55,737 nucleotides of DNA from Nonomuraea basaltis (GTDB lineage: Bacteria > Actinomycetota > Actinomycetes > Streptosporangiales > Streptosporangiaceae): contig NZ_VCJS01000075.1 of NCBI RefSeq assembly GCF_005893125.1, forward strand, positions 1 through 55,737. The letters run 5' to 3'. Below are positions 41,204 to 50,063 of this stretch, piece by piece (positions within the stretch are counted from its first letter, which is position 1; the number at the start of each line of letters is the position of its first letter). Position numbers and translations under genes: made by a program. Below the pieces are notes generated by a model. It did not search any database and was not told the origin of the DNA. It saw nothing but the letters and a program-made list of their open reading frames with translations.

Positions 41204-41683
41204 CTAGAGCAGTTGCTGGAAAAGGACCGTCATCCTCGCCGCGAACTCCGGCGGAGATACCGCGCCTCTCTTGTGCAAGGCGTGCAGCTGCCAGATCTCG
41301 GCGAGCACGTCTTCCGGCGGCCGCTTACCGGCTCGCCGACGGCGCTGACCGGCCTGCCTCACCGCCTCCTTGAGCCGGTCGCGTGCTGCGGCGGGGTCGC
41401 GTATCGACGCCAGATGAATGGTCTCCATCCCGTCCGACCGGCACACCGAGATGACCACATCACCTGCAGCCTGCGTATTGGCTGAAGGGTCGAGTTGGAC
41501 GTCGCGGATGAAGGTCAGTGGGATCGCCTCGTAATTCGCGAGGGAATCGCCTCGGCAGATGTACAAGTAATCAGGGCTCAGTCGATAGGTTCTGCCGAAC
41601 AGCCCACCCGAGATCTTGGCGAGGAACGATTCCGAGACGCCTTCCCACACGATCTGGGCCTCGGATGGGGAAGGTATCGACAC
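41204..41683 (-). CDS. PH-like / SHOCT domain protein
   Basis: 159 residues. About 5-95 fold like a bacterial PH domain (EAQIVWEGVSESFLAKI, TYRLSPDYLYICRGD, IPLTFIRDVQLD, DVVISVCRSDGMETIHLASI). The end (~120-159) is a SHOCT motif (EDVLAEIWQLHALHKRGAVS, cited by core LHALHKRGAVSPPEF). SHOCT modules are short oligomerisation segments common in actinobacterial proteins of unknown function. Likely cytoplasmic. ATG 41683. Confidence 0.8.
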   Translation of the reverse strand: MSIPSPSEAQIVWEGVSESFLAKISGGLFGRTYRLSPDYLYICRGDSLANYEAIPLTFIRDVQLDPSANTQAAGDVVISVCRSDGMETIHLASIRDPAAARDRLKEAVRQAGQRRRRAGKRPPEDVLAEIWQLHALHKRGAVSPPEFAARMTVLFQQLL

Positions 41684-41857
41684 CGGCGCTCCTTTGAGAA
41701 GATCCGGAGAAGGTGGAGCGGCGGCTTACCTCGACGCTACTGCAAACCCGATCAGCTGAACAGCGCCCGGTATTGCGGGGGCGTGGCCGGCGAGCAGGAC
41801 CACGAGGCGGCAGGCGGCCTTCTTCCCGATCGGCGCACGAGAGCATTGAACCAATGG

Positions 41858-41894
41858 CGGTATGACTGACTGGCGCTGCCGGTCAGTCATACCG
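41858..41894. repeat. 13-bp perfect inverted repeat (hairpin)
   Basis: CGGTATGACTGAC (41858-41870) and its exact complement at 41882-41894 around an 11-base loop, directly before the pentapeptide remnant. It could be a terminator or a small element end. Confidence 0.7.
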
Positions 41895-42100
41895 TGTTCG
41901 TGGTCGCACCGTCGTTCGGCAAGACGATCTTCGCCGGTATAGTTCGATTCGACAAGGCGATCTTCATCTTCGACGCATGGTTCGAGGAGGCGACCTTTAC
42001 CCACGAGGCTACGTTTGGCGAGGCCAATTTCAATTCCACCGCGTGGTTCGACAACGTTGACGGATGGCAACATGTGGACCTCGACGGGGCACGTGTTGCA
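41894..42100 (+). pseudogene. Pentapeptide-repeat protein remnant
   Basis: Reads GKTIFAGIVRFDKAIFIFDA, EEATFTHEATFGEANFNSTA, then WQHVDLDGARVAQDW, which matches the repeat and closing region of the protein at 32117-33403 (EATFTG repeats, then a D-x-V-R-V segment). No start, no N-terminal domains. After ~42100 the frames change character (another frame reads RLHGLLTQRLPAGG to a TGA at 42239), so at least one deletion joint is present. Confidence 0.55.
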
Positions 42101-42243
42101 CAAGACTGGCACCCGGCTGCACGGGCTGCTCACCCAGCGGTTGCCGGCCGGCGGCGCGGCGACCCTGGGCTCCTCGCTGGTGGTGCTGGCCGGCGGGCTC
42201 CCGTTGCGGGCCGTCGTGCTGTTCAGCGTCCAGCTCTGACCGC

Positions 42244-42723
42244 TTAAAGGTAGCCGCGGGCGGCGTAGTCGTAGCTGTCGTTGAACCGGACCCAGGCCTT
42301 CTTGCCCTCGAAGGGCTCGAACTGATCCGGCTGCCACTTCTTCTTGTTCTTCAGGAAGTAGGTGGCGGCCTCGCAGCCGCCGCGCGCCCAGAACGAGGAG
42401 ACCTTGTCCCGCCAGTAGGCGGTGAAGTTGAACTTCTTGCAGTTGGCCGCGGAGGCCCGCCACGCGCCCATCGCGCCGCGCCAGTACTGGTGCTCATAGA
42501 CGCAGTAGTAGCCGGCCGGGCAGGACTTGGCGGTGGCCGCCAGCACCACGCGGACGTCGCCGCCCTGCCAGGAGATCTCGTTGTTGCCGACCTTCGTCCC
42601 GCCGGGGAACGCGGCCATGTAGGCGTCGACCCGGGCGCTGCTTGAGGCTGCCTGGGCCGGGAGCGCGCCGCCGGCGATGACACCGGCGCCGAGGACGATG
42701 GCGGCCACTCTCATGAAACTCAT
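42244..42723 (-). CDS. Secreted peptidase inhibitor I36-like protein
   Basis: 159 residues with a classic signal peptide (VAAIVLGAGVIAGGALPAQA, cleavage after ~residue 25). Beta/gamma-crystallin-like inhibitor segment: SCPAGYYCVYEHQYWRGAMG (core CPAGYYCVYEHQYW), Cys pairs at ~67/73 and 93/116. This resembles metalloprotease-inhibitor (SMPI/I36) relatives in actinomycetes but is longer, so inhibitory activity is inferred only. ATG 42723; it points away from the downstream kinase gene. Confidence 0.75.
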   Translation of the reverse strand: MSFMRVAAIVLGAGVIAGGALPAQAASSSARVDAYMAAFPGGTKVGNNEISWQGGDVRVVLAATAKSCPAGYYCVYEHQYWRGAMGAWRASAANCKKFNFTAYWRDKVSSFWARGGCEAATYFLKNKKKWQPDQFEPFEGKKAWVRFNDSYDYAARGYL

Positions 42724-42852
42724 TTCGTCTCCCTCTTCGTGTGGTGAACAGGAAGATAGGCAGGCCGATGTTGAGCCCGTGTTGAGTGCGTGTTGACCCC
42801 GCTCGGGTCAGTCCGCGGACACGAACGCCAGCGCCTCGGCCCTCGGAGTGCG

Positions 42853-43989
42853 ATGGAGCGGAAACGTACGCCATGTCGACGCACTGCGAGGGCCGTGTCC
42901 ACGAAGGTCACCGCGTGCCCACGGCAGCCGCCCCCGATTGACCTGGATGGGTCCACCTGGGCAGTGCTGATGCTCCTGACAGTCGTGCCGTTGGTGTTCC
43001 GCCGCCGCCGGCCGCTGACGATGCTGTGGGTTGTGCTGGGCATGGCGCCGCTGCTGGCCGCTGACCCGATCGCGCTGCTGCTCTCCTTCATCACCTGCCT
43101 GATCGCCGGCTTCACCGCGGCGGTGCACAGCCCCCACCGGGTGCCAGCGCTGGCGAGCCTGCTGGTGGGAGCGCTGTTCTACGGCAACGTGGTGGCCGTC
43201 CGCGTTCCGGACGCCGTCATCCCGTTCCTTATCCTGTTCCCGATCCTGGTCGCGGCCAACGGGCTGCGCCGCTGGAAGGGCCGCGCCGACGAGGGCCGCG
43301 CGAAAATGTCCGCACTGGAACGGGACCAGATCGAGGCGCTGGTCCGCGCGGCCGAGCACGAACGGGCCAGGATCGCCCGCGAACTGCACGACGTGGTGAC
43401 GCACAACGTCAGCGTGATGATCGTCCAGGCCGGCGCCGCCCGAAAGGTCATGGACACCGCTCCCGAGCGGGCCCAGGAGGCGCTGCTGGCGATCGAGGCC
43501 GGTGGCCGGGCCGCGATGACGGAGCTGCGCCACGTCATGGGCCTGCTCACCATCGACAGCGCCGGGGCGTACTCCGCCGGCGCGGCGGACCTGGCTCCCC
43601 AGCCGGGCCTGGACCGCCTCGACGCGCTCGTCGACCGGTTGTCGGACACCGGGGTGCCGGTCACGTTGACCAGATCCGGGCACCCGCGTCCGGTGCCGGC
43701 CGGCGTCGAACTGGCCGCCTACCGGGTGGTCCAGGAGGCGTTGACCAACACGGTCAAGCACGCGGCAGGCGCCACCGCGACGGTGCACGTCGAATACGGC
43801 GCCGGCCACCTGCGGGTGCAGGTCACTGACACCGGCGGCACACCTGGCGCGCCGGCCGCGACCGGCGGCGGGCACGGGCTGATCGGCCTACGGGAACGGC
43901 TCGCCGTCTACGGTGGAACCTTGCGTACCGGACCACCGCTCACCGGCGGCTACCGCGTCGACGCACACATACCGCTGGAGCGCACGTGA
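42853..43989 (+). CDS. NarL-type sensor histidine kinase
   Basis: 378 residues if begun at ATG 42853. Hydrophobic spans at ~35-125 (STWAVLMLLTVVPLVF, TMLWVVLGMAPLLAA, LLSFITCLIAGFTAAV) are followed by the HisKA_3 box (ARIARELHDVVTHNVSVM) and an HATPase domain (VVQEALTNTVKHA, GHGLIGLRERLAVYGG). The first ~28 residues are atypical (Arg/Pro/Cys-rich), and the first TM helix usual for this family is absent, so the 5' end may be damaged or frameshifted; later ATGs are possible. Overlaps the regulator start by 4 bases (GTGA). Confidence 0.8.
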   Translation: MERKRTPCRRTARAVSTKVTACPRQPPPIDLDGSTWAVLMLLTVVPLVFRRRRPLTMLWVVLGMAPLLAADPIALLLSFITCLIAGFTAAVHSPHRVPALASLLVGALFYGNVVAVRVPDAVIPFLILFPILVAANGLRRWKGRADEGRAKMSALERDQIEALVRAAEHERARIARELHDVVTHNVSVMIVQAGAARKVMDTAPERAQEALLAIEAGGRAAMTELRHVMGLLTIDSAGAYSAGAADLAPQPGLDRLDALVDRLSDTGVPVTLTRSGHPRPVPAGVELAAYRVVQEALTNTVKHAAGATATVHVEYGAGHLRVQVTDTGGTPGAPAATGGGHGLIGLRERLAVYGGTLRTGPPLTGGYRVDAHIPLERT

Positions 43990-44657
43990 CCAAATCCTTG
44001 CGAGTCGTGCTCGCCGACGACCAAGCGCTGATCCGCGCCGGCTTCCAGATGATCCTGACCGCCGACGGCATCGACATGGTCGCCGAGGCCACCAACGGCG
44101 CCGAGGCCGTCGACGCAGTCCAACGCACCCGGCCCGACGTGGTCCTGATGGACATCCGGATGCCGGAACTCGACGGCCTCGAAGCCACCCGGCGAATCCT
44201 CACCGGCGCCACCGACGAACCGCGCGTCATCATGCTGACGACGTTCGACCTCGACCACTACGTCTACACGGCGCTGACCGCAGGAGCCAGCGGCTTCCTC
44301 CTCAAGGACGTCACGCCCGAGCACCTCGTTGCCGCCGTCCGCATGGTCCGATCCGGCGACGCGCTGCTGGCCCCGGCCATCACCCGCCGCCTCGTCGAAC
44401 GGTTCGTCCACCGCGGCCCCGAACCGCCCACCTCCGACCGCGACCTAGCCACGCTCACCCCTCGCGAACTCGACGTGCTGCGCCTGCTCGCCGAGGGCCT
44501 GAGCAACGCAGAACTCGCCAGCCGCCTGCACCTGTCCGAGGCGACCGTCAAATCCCACGTCGCCCGCATCCTCGCCAAGCTCGGACTCCGCGACCGGGTC
44601 CAGGCCGTCGTCCTCGCCTACCGGACCGGACTGGTCAACCCGACGACACCCACATAG
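43986..44657 (+). CDS. NarL/LuxR-type response regulator
   Basis: 223 residues. Receiver domain 4-120 with acidic pair Asp11/Asp12 and phospho-acceptor Asp56 (VVLMDIRMPE), switch Thr in IMLTTFD and Lys in FLLKDV. LuxR helix-turn-helix at ~155-212 (LTPRELDVLRLLAEGLSNAE, SEATVKSHVARILAKLGL). Coupled to the kinase before it. The target genes are unknown; the pair has no linked transporter on this side. Confidence 0.92.
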   Translation: MTKSLRVVLADDQALIRAGFQMILTADGIDMVAEATNGAEAVDAVQRTRPDVVLMDIRMPELDGLEATRRILTGATDEPRVIMLTTFDLDHYVYTALTAGASGFLLKDVTPEHLVAAVRMVRSGDALLAPAITRRLVERFVHRGPEPPTSDRDLATLTPRELDVLRLLAEGLSNAELASRLHLSEATVKSHVARILAKLGLRDRVQAVVLAYRTGLVNPTTPT

Positions 44658-44740
44658 GACCGGCACATCGTACTGCGCCCCGGCTTGCCGGGCAGCCGCG
44701 GCCCGCTGGCTCCGCCACTTCCTCGAGGCCCCCCGCTCGC

Positions 44741-44814
44741 CGGGTAGCCCCGGTGCATTGCTGCACCGAGGCCCCCTCAGAACCGTGCGTGCCACTCCTC
44801 GCGGCACACGGCTC
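44741..44814 (-). ncRNA. Group II intron 3' end (domains V-VI)
   Basis: On the minus strand 44814-44780 reads GAGCCGTGTGCC ... GGCACGCACGGTTC, the domain V signature: helix GAGCCGU/ACGGUUC, a 2-base bulge (GC), then GUGCC/GGCAC. TGAGGGGGC follows, then a 10-bp hairpin with a GCAA loop (44771-44748) and CTACCC, as expected for domain VI and the 3' splice end. No reverse transcriptase or 5' domains are attached, so it is a 3' remnant. Sequence to ~44930 may be residual domain IV. Confidence 0.6.
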
Positions 44815-44937
44815 AAGCAAGCCCCGAAGGGCGGTTCAGGTTCGCTGTGCTGGGCTCCTGCGACGCCGGGCGAGGTAGCTCCGGTGGCAGGAGGCGTGAA
44901 CAAGGCGGGTCTGGTCACCGTCCGGCGAGCCGGGTCG

Positions 44938-46343
44938 CCCGTGATGCTCTCGGCAAGAACCCCGAAGGGCTCCGCCACGACAAGATCGGCAGCACCGGAT
45001 GGGAACTGGCCCGCGCCTGGCTGACCGCCACCGGCATCACCGGCCTGCTCATCGACCGCGCCAACACCCTGCCCCTGGAGCGCATCGCGGACCTGATCGC
45101 CCTGGCCGACGACCTCGGCGCGTGGCTGTGGCTGATCTGGAGCGGAGACGAACCCCTCGGCCCGACGATGAAACTGATCGTCGAAACCGGCTATCCCGAT
45201 CAGGTGATCCGCCCGCAGGATCTGCCCGACGTGCTGCCGCTGCCCGCACCCGGCCGACCCGAGCATCGCGAACCGTGGCCCGCCTTACCGGCCGCCGACT
45301 TCACCACCTTCCGCGCCGCCTGCCGCCGCCACCTAACCCCGCGCGCCCCTGCCAAGGCCCGATCCTCATCCCGCCGCACGCCCGGCACCTGCTCGCCGCC
45401 CACCAGGCCTTACGCCGCCGGCAGAACGCCGCCGACGACGAGCCGCTCTTCCTCAACGACCACGACCCCACCCGCAGCCCGGCCACCGTCTTGCTGCAGC
45501 GGACCATCCGCACCTGCGGCCGGCTCAACCTCAACGCGCCCTGGCTGCACCGCGACCCCTGCAAGTACGGCGCCGACGTCGGCCTCACCCCGCGCTCCCA
45601 CGCTGTCGCTATGGGAACTGGGCGACCTCCTCGGCATCCACCCACATCACCTGCACACCGGCGACGTCCCTGACGGCCTGACCGTCCTCCCCGCCAAGGT
45701 CATCATCGAACTGGCCCGCCGCCTCGATCTGCACCCCGCCGACCTCATCGAGGCGCTCGACCCACCAACGCCCGCCCGAACAACCACCGCAGCCGACACC
45801 GAACAGCCCGACCTCAACACCGACGCCCTGACCGTGCTCACCGCGCTGGCCACCACCAGCATCCCGCTCACCGCCGACGAACTCGCCGCAGCGCTGGGCT
45901 GGACGCTCGAACGGGTGACCACGGCGCTGAGCCACGCGCACGCACATCCCGCTCTTGCCGGCCCCGTCGCGCTCCGCCGCGTTCCCCCGCACAGCTGTAC
46001 CGTCTCCGCCCGGCTGGACGTCCTCACCGACGACCAGCGCCGCGCCCTTGCTGACAACGTCCGATACCGCGCCCCGCTCGCCGATGAGGAGGCCAATACG
46101 CTGCTGGCCGCCTACGTCTTCCACGGCCGCGGCGACTACGAGGTCTGGCGGCAAGACCACCTCGACGCTGAACAGGCGCTCAAGGACGGCGGCCTCCTCC
46201 ACAGCCAAAACGGCCCCCACCGCGTCAGCCTGGACTCTGACGTCCGCTTCAGTCTCGACCACCGCCCCAACGCGCCAGGCGACATCCACGCAGCGCAGGA
46301 TGACTCACCGACCGTCCGCCCGGGTTCATCAGAAGCGTGGTGA
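44938..46343 (+). pseudogene. Large HTH-containing hypothetical, two frameshifts
   Basis: Three frames must be joined. Part 1 (to ~45345): ARDALGKNPEGLRHDKIG, GLLIDRANTLPLERIADL, AWLWLIWSGDEP. Part 2 (45345-45610), one frame back: QGPILIPPHARHLLAAHQAL, LNAPWLHRDPCKYGADVGLT. Part 3 (to 46343): WELGDLLGIHPHHLHTGDVP, VIIELARRLDLHPADLIEAL, a Cro-like helix-turn-helix, then a winged repeat (LTADELAAALGWTLERVTTAL). The LLIDRA and LWLIWSG strands recall the Walker B area of helper ATPases, but no P-loop is seen. This is a plasmid/integrative-element-type protein of unknown role. Its 5' end abuts the intron remnant. Confidence 0.55.
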
Positions 46344-46387
46344 CGGAGTGTCACCCTCGCTGATATCAAGGGCGGGCTGTTGGTCGA

Positions 46388-47008
46388 CTATCTGAGCAAA
46401 CCTCGTCGATAACCCTCGCCGACGGCGGCGGCGCGGTCGCGGACGCCGAGTTTGTCGTAGATGTGCAGCAGGTGGGTCTTGATGCTGGCCTCGCTGATGA
46501 AGAGTTTGGCGGCCGCCTGGCGATTCGAGGCGCCGTCGGCGACGAGGGCGAGGACTTGGAGTTCGCGGTCGGTAAGGGCAGCCTTGACCGGTCTGCGCAC
46601 CTGGCCCATCAGGCGGCCGGCGACGGAGGGGGACAGGACCGGCTCGCCGGCGGCTGCGGCGCGGACGGCGCGCAGGAGTTCGTCGGTGGGGGCGTCTTTG
46701 AGGAGGTAGCCGGTGGCGCCGGCTTCGATGGCGGGCAGGACGTCGGAGTCGCCGTCGAAGGTGGTCAGGACGAGCGTCTTGATGTTGGGGTGGGAGTGGC
46801 GCAAGGCGGTGATGGCGGTGACGCCGTCCATTTCGGGCATGCGCAGGTCCATGAGGACGATGTCGACCTTGAGGGCTGCGGCGCGGTCGATGCCTTCGAG
46901 GCCGTTGGCGGCTTCGCCTGCGACGTGGATGTCGGGTTCGGCTTCGAAGGCGGCGCGCAGGCCGTCGCGGACGATGGGGTGGTCGTCGACGATGAGGAGG
47001 CGGATCAC
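46388..47008 (-). CDS. NarL/LuxR-type response regulator
   Basis: 206 residues from GTG 47008, overlapping the kinase stop (GTGA). Receiver with Asp8/Asp9, phospho-acceptor Asp54 (IVLMDLRMPEM), VLTTFD and YLLKDA. C-terminal LuxR helix-turn-helix (LTDRELQVLALVADGASNRQ, SEASIKTHLLHIYDKLGV). Last gene of a four-gene operon with ABC transporter and kinase. It probably activates the transporter or envelope-stress genes when the kinase fires. Confidence 0.93.
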   Translation of the reverse strand: MIRLLIVDDHPIVRDGLRAAFEAEPDIHVAGEAANGLEGIDRAAALKVDIVLMDLRMPEMDGVTAITALRHSHPNIKTLVLTTFDGDSDVLPAIEAGATGYLLKDAPTDELLRAVRAAAAGEPVLSPSVAGRLMGQVRRPVKAALTDRELQVLALVADGASNRQAAAKLFISEASIKTHLLHIYDKLGVRDRAAAVGEGYRRGLLR

Positions 47009-48213
47009 CGGGGGTTTCCTTGGAGCGCGGGGACGGTGGCGCTGACGGCGGTGCCCTCGCCGGGTCTGCTCTCGATTTCGAGGGAGCCGCCGACGCCGCG
47101 CAGGCGTTGTCTCATACTGCTGAGGCCGAATCCCTTGCCGTTGGGGTTGTGGATGCCGGTGCCGTCGTCGCGGATGTCGAGCAGGACGACGGCGCCGGTG
47201 TAGGAGAGGGTGAGGCCGGCGCGAGTGGCGCCCGCGTGTTTGGCGACGTTGGCGAGGGCTTCCTGGGCGACGCGGAAGAGGGTGACCTCGATGGCGGGGC
47301 TGAGGGGGACGCGGTCGCCGGTCACTTCGACGTGGAGGTCTACGCCGGTGGTCTGGCTCCAGTTGCGGGCCAGGGTAGTCATGGCTTCGGGGAGGTGGGC
47401 GTCTTCGAGCTGGTGGGGCTGCAGGGCGGCGACGGAGCGGCGGGCTTCGGTGAGGCTGTCCTGGGCGAGGTTGAGCGCGAGTTTGACGTGGGTGTCGGAG
47501 TCCTCGACGCGTTGGGCGGCACGTAGCTGGGTGATGATGCCGGTGAGACCTTGGGCGAGGGTGTCGTGGATCTCGCGGGCCATGCGCTGGCGTTCGTCGA
47601 GGATGCCGGCCTGGTGGGCTTGGGTGAGGAGCTGCGCGTGGAGGTCGGCGTTGCCCTCCAGCGCGGTCTGAAGGTCGCTGACTGCTTTCCGGTATTTGCG
47701 CTGCCGGTCCTCGATCTTGATGCCTGCGATGGAGCCGCCGCCGATGGCGACGGTCTGCACGGCGATGATCGTCAGATAGAAGGCGATGAGCTGGATGGTG
47801 GCCTGAGACCAGTCGAGCGTCGAGCCGTACAGGACGAAGGAGGTAGCGGCGACGGCGGCGAAGGTCCACTTGGAGGGAGCGAAGTGGGCGGCGAGGAAGA
47901 AGCCGGAGACGCAGTAGATGAGGAAGATGGGGTCGTGGAAGGCCAGCAACGCGGCGGTGGCCAGGATACCGGCGAAGTGGATGGTGACGACGACCCGGCG
48001 TCCGCGCACGGCGGCGGGCAGGAGGGTGTGAGTGCCGACAATCCAGGCGAGGGCCAGGGCGGTGAGCGCGAGAGTACGGAGGATCCCGTCCTCGGGCTGG
48101 TCGGGTGAGGCCAGGCTGATGACCAGGGAGACGGCGAGGGTGATGAAGGGGACGATCTCGACGACGCGCTCGAAGCGCCGCTCCCAGGCGGAAGGCGGGA
48201 AGGGGTCGTTCAT
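47005..48213 (-). CDS. NarL-type sensor histidine kinase
   Basis: 402 residues from ATG 48213. Five or six TM helices at ~20-165 (VEIVPFITLAVSLVISLA, LALTALALAWIVGTHTLL, IFLIYCVSGFFLAAHF). The coiled linker holds the HisKA_3 His (RQRMAREIHDTLAQGLTGI). HATPase: VAQEALANVAKHAG, LLDIRDDGTGI, GFGLSSMRQRL. It has no large extracellular sensor, so it probably senses in the membrane, as kinases tied to ABC exporters often do. The gap to the permease before it is 35 bp. Confidence 0.92.
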   Translation of the reverse strand: MNDPFPPSAWERRFERVVEIVPFITLAVSLVISLASPDQPEDGILRTLALTALALAWIVGTHTLLPAAVRGRRVVVTIHFAGILATAALLAFHDPIFLIYCVSGFFLAAHFAPSKWTFAAVAATSFVLYGSTLDWSQATIQLIAFYLTIIAVQTVAIGGGSIAGIKIEDRQRKYRKAVSDLQTALEGNADLHAQLLTQAHQAGILDERQRMAREIHDTLAQGLTGIITQLRAAQRVEDSDTHVKLALNLAQDSLTEARRSVAALQPHQLEDAHLPEAMTTLARNWSQTTGVDLHVEVTGDRVPLSPAIEVTLFRVAQEALANVAKHAGATRAGLTLSYTGAVVLLDIRDDGTGIHNPNGKGFGLSSMRQRLRGVGGSLEIESRPGEGTAVSATVPALQGNPR

Positions 48214-48248
48214 CCGGGGCCTGCCCCTTCTCTCGGTATGGACGGGTT

Positions 48249-50063
48249 TTACCTGGTCGCGGCAGACGAGGATGAGTTTAGGCGCATGGGGATCAGGATG
48301 GCGTAGCCGTACATGAGCAGCCCTAGGGCGATCATGAAGATGATGGTGGGCCATTGCCAGATCGGTGGGAGATGAAGGGCGAGGAACCATGAGCGGTTCT
48401 CGATGCCGAAGATCTTCATGACCATGGGCACGAGACCTTGGGGGAACAAGGGAAGCCAGGCGATGGTGTAGCTGATCGTGACGCCGATGCGGTGCTGGAT
48501 GGGCAGGTCCGCGGTGGTGGGTTTGCCGGCCTGGGGTGCCGGGCCATGCTTCATGAGGTTGAGCAGATCGATCCCGTGGCTCTCGAGCCTGCGGTAGGCG
48601 ATCCTGCCGAGTCCCCAGGCGCTGAGGGCGCCGGTCAGCACACCGGTGACGATGCCGGCCCAGGGGTTGAGGAGAATGGCACCGGCCGCGGGCAGGGCGG
48701 TGGCGGGGACCGCGACGAGCACGAGCCAGGCGAGGCTGGTTTCGGCGGTTTCGTCAGCGCCGGTGCTGAGCGGGTTGCCGCCGCGTTTGTGGGGGTCGGT
48801 GCCGGGGACGAGCGAGGTGACGGCGAGCAGGACGATGAGTCCGGCGCCGCCGCCGAGGAGGGCGGGGAGCAGGCCGAGCACCCACGGCCAGGCCCACACC
48901 TGGCCGCTGACCAGAGTGCCGGCCAGGGACAGGAGCACTGCGGCCGGCCCGACGATGAGGAGCCACGCCAGCTGGCGTCCACGTACGTCGGCGCGTTCCG
49001 CACCGGGGGTCATGAGGGTGAGCCAGAGAGCGGTCCCGTCGGCGCCGTAGAGGTTGGCCGAGGACGCGGCGGCCATCACGATCGCGATGAGTCCCGTGAA
49101 GGGGACCATGATCCAAGCGTCGATGGTGACGAGCAGGAGAGGGGTGACGACGGCGTAGGAGAAGGCGGTGGCAAGGAGCTGGATGCGGACGAGATCGCGC
49201 CACCAGACACGCAATTCCTTGGCAGCGGCGACACGGGCGCCGCTGGTGGTGGGGAAGGGGCGGGGCGTGCCGCGGCGGGGCGGCACACCGCCGCGTGCGG
49301 CCGAGACGACGCGCCGCGACAGCAGGCCTGCCCAAGCAGCCAGGAGAAGGGCGATCACACCGGCGTTGGCCACGAGGATGGCCAGGGCGAGGAGCCAGGG
49401 GGCTTCGATGGCGGCCACACCCCATCCGGAGGGCAGGACACGGACCAGGACCTCAGACCAGGCGCCGGTGCCGCCCAGAGCTGCGACGGGCGCCCAGCCG
49501 TTGCTGCACAAGGCGATGGCGGTGCCGGTCACGATGCCGACGGCCGCCGCGGTGGCACGGGATCGGACGAACAGCCCGATGAGCGCCACGATGACGCGGG
49601 AGATCATCACCATGGTAATGAGCGTGGTGACGGCTGCAGCCAGGCCGATGAGCACCCCGGCCGGGCCGAAGCGCCAGCCGTACACGGGCAGGGACAGCAG
49701 GGCGATGAGATTCACCGCAGGCGCGGGACCCGCGAAAGCTCCAGCGAGCAGCGCCGCCGCTATCCGGCCCGGCGCGGCCGGGAGCATGGAAAAGTATTCG
49801 GGACGCAGGGCCTCGCTGCCGCCCCCGATGAAGATGGGGCCGAAGATCCAGCCGGAGAACCACACCGTCAGGGTGAGGGGCAGGTAGGCGGGCCACAAAA
49901 CGGCGACGGCGATCGTTCCGAACGCCAGGATCAGTCCGGCCGCGACGCCGGTGTAGAGGTTGGAGGCGTTGTCGCCGCGCAGGGAGTTGCGCATGAGTGC
50001 CAGCCGCATGCGGATCATGTGCTGTGCCAAGGCACCTGGGCCGAGGGTCAGGAGGTGAGCCAC
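48249..50063 (-). CDS. ABC-2 type transporter permease
   Basis: 604 residues from GTG 50063, with about 12-14 hydrophobic spans in two similar halves, each opening with an amphipathic helix and a short charged loop. No extracellular domain. The start lies inside the ATPase gene (16-base overlap). Large two-half permeases of this kind pair with one ATPase and often serve lipid, peptide or antibiotic export; here the linked kinase/regulator pair suggests a detoxification or envelope role. The substrate is not visible. Confidence 0.85.
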   Translation of the reverse strand: MAHLLTLGPGALAQHMIRMRLALMRNSLRGDNASNLYTGVAAGLILAFGTIAVAVLWPAYLPLTLTVWFSGWIFGPIFIGGGSEALRPEYFSMLPAAPGRIAAALLAGAFAGPAPAVNLIALLSLPVYGWRFGPAGVLIGLAAAVTTLITMVMISRVIVALIGLFVRSRATAAAVGIVTGTAIALCSNGWAPVAALGGTGAWSEVLVRVLPSGWGVAAIEAPWLLALAILVANAGVIALLLAAWAGLLSRRVVSAARGGVPPRRGTPRPFPTTSGARVAAAKELRVWWRDLVRIQLLATAFSYAVVTPLLLVTIDAWIMVPFTGLIAIVMAAASSANLYGADGTALWLTLMTPGAERADVRGRQLAWLLIVGPAAVLLSLAGTLVSGQVWAWPWVLGLLPALLGGGAGLIVLLAVTSLVPGTDPHKRGGNPLSTGADETAETSLAWLVLVAVPATALPAAGAILLNPWAGIVTGVLTGALSAWGLGRIAYRRLESHGIDLLNLMKHGPAPQAGKPTTADLPIQHRIGVTISYTIAWLPLFPQGLVPMVMKIFGIENRSWFLALHLPPIWQWPTIIFMIALGLLMYGYAILIPMRLNSSSSAATR

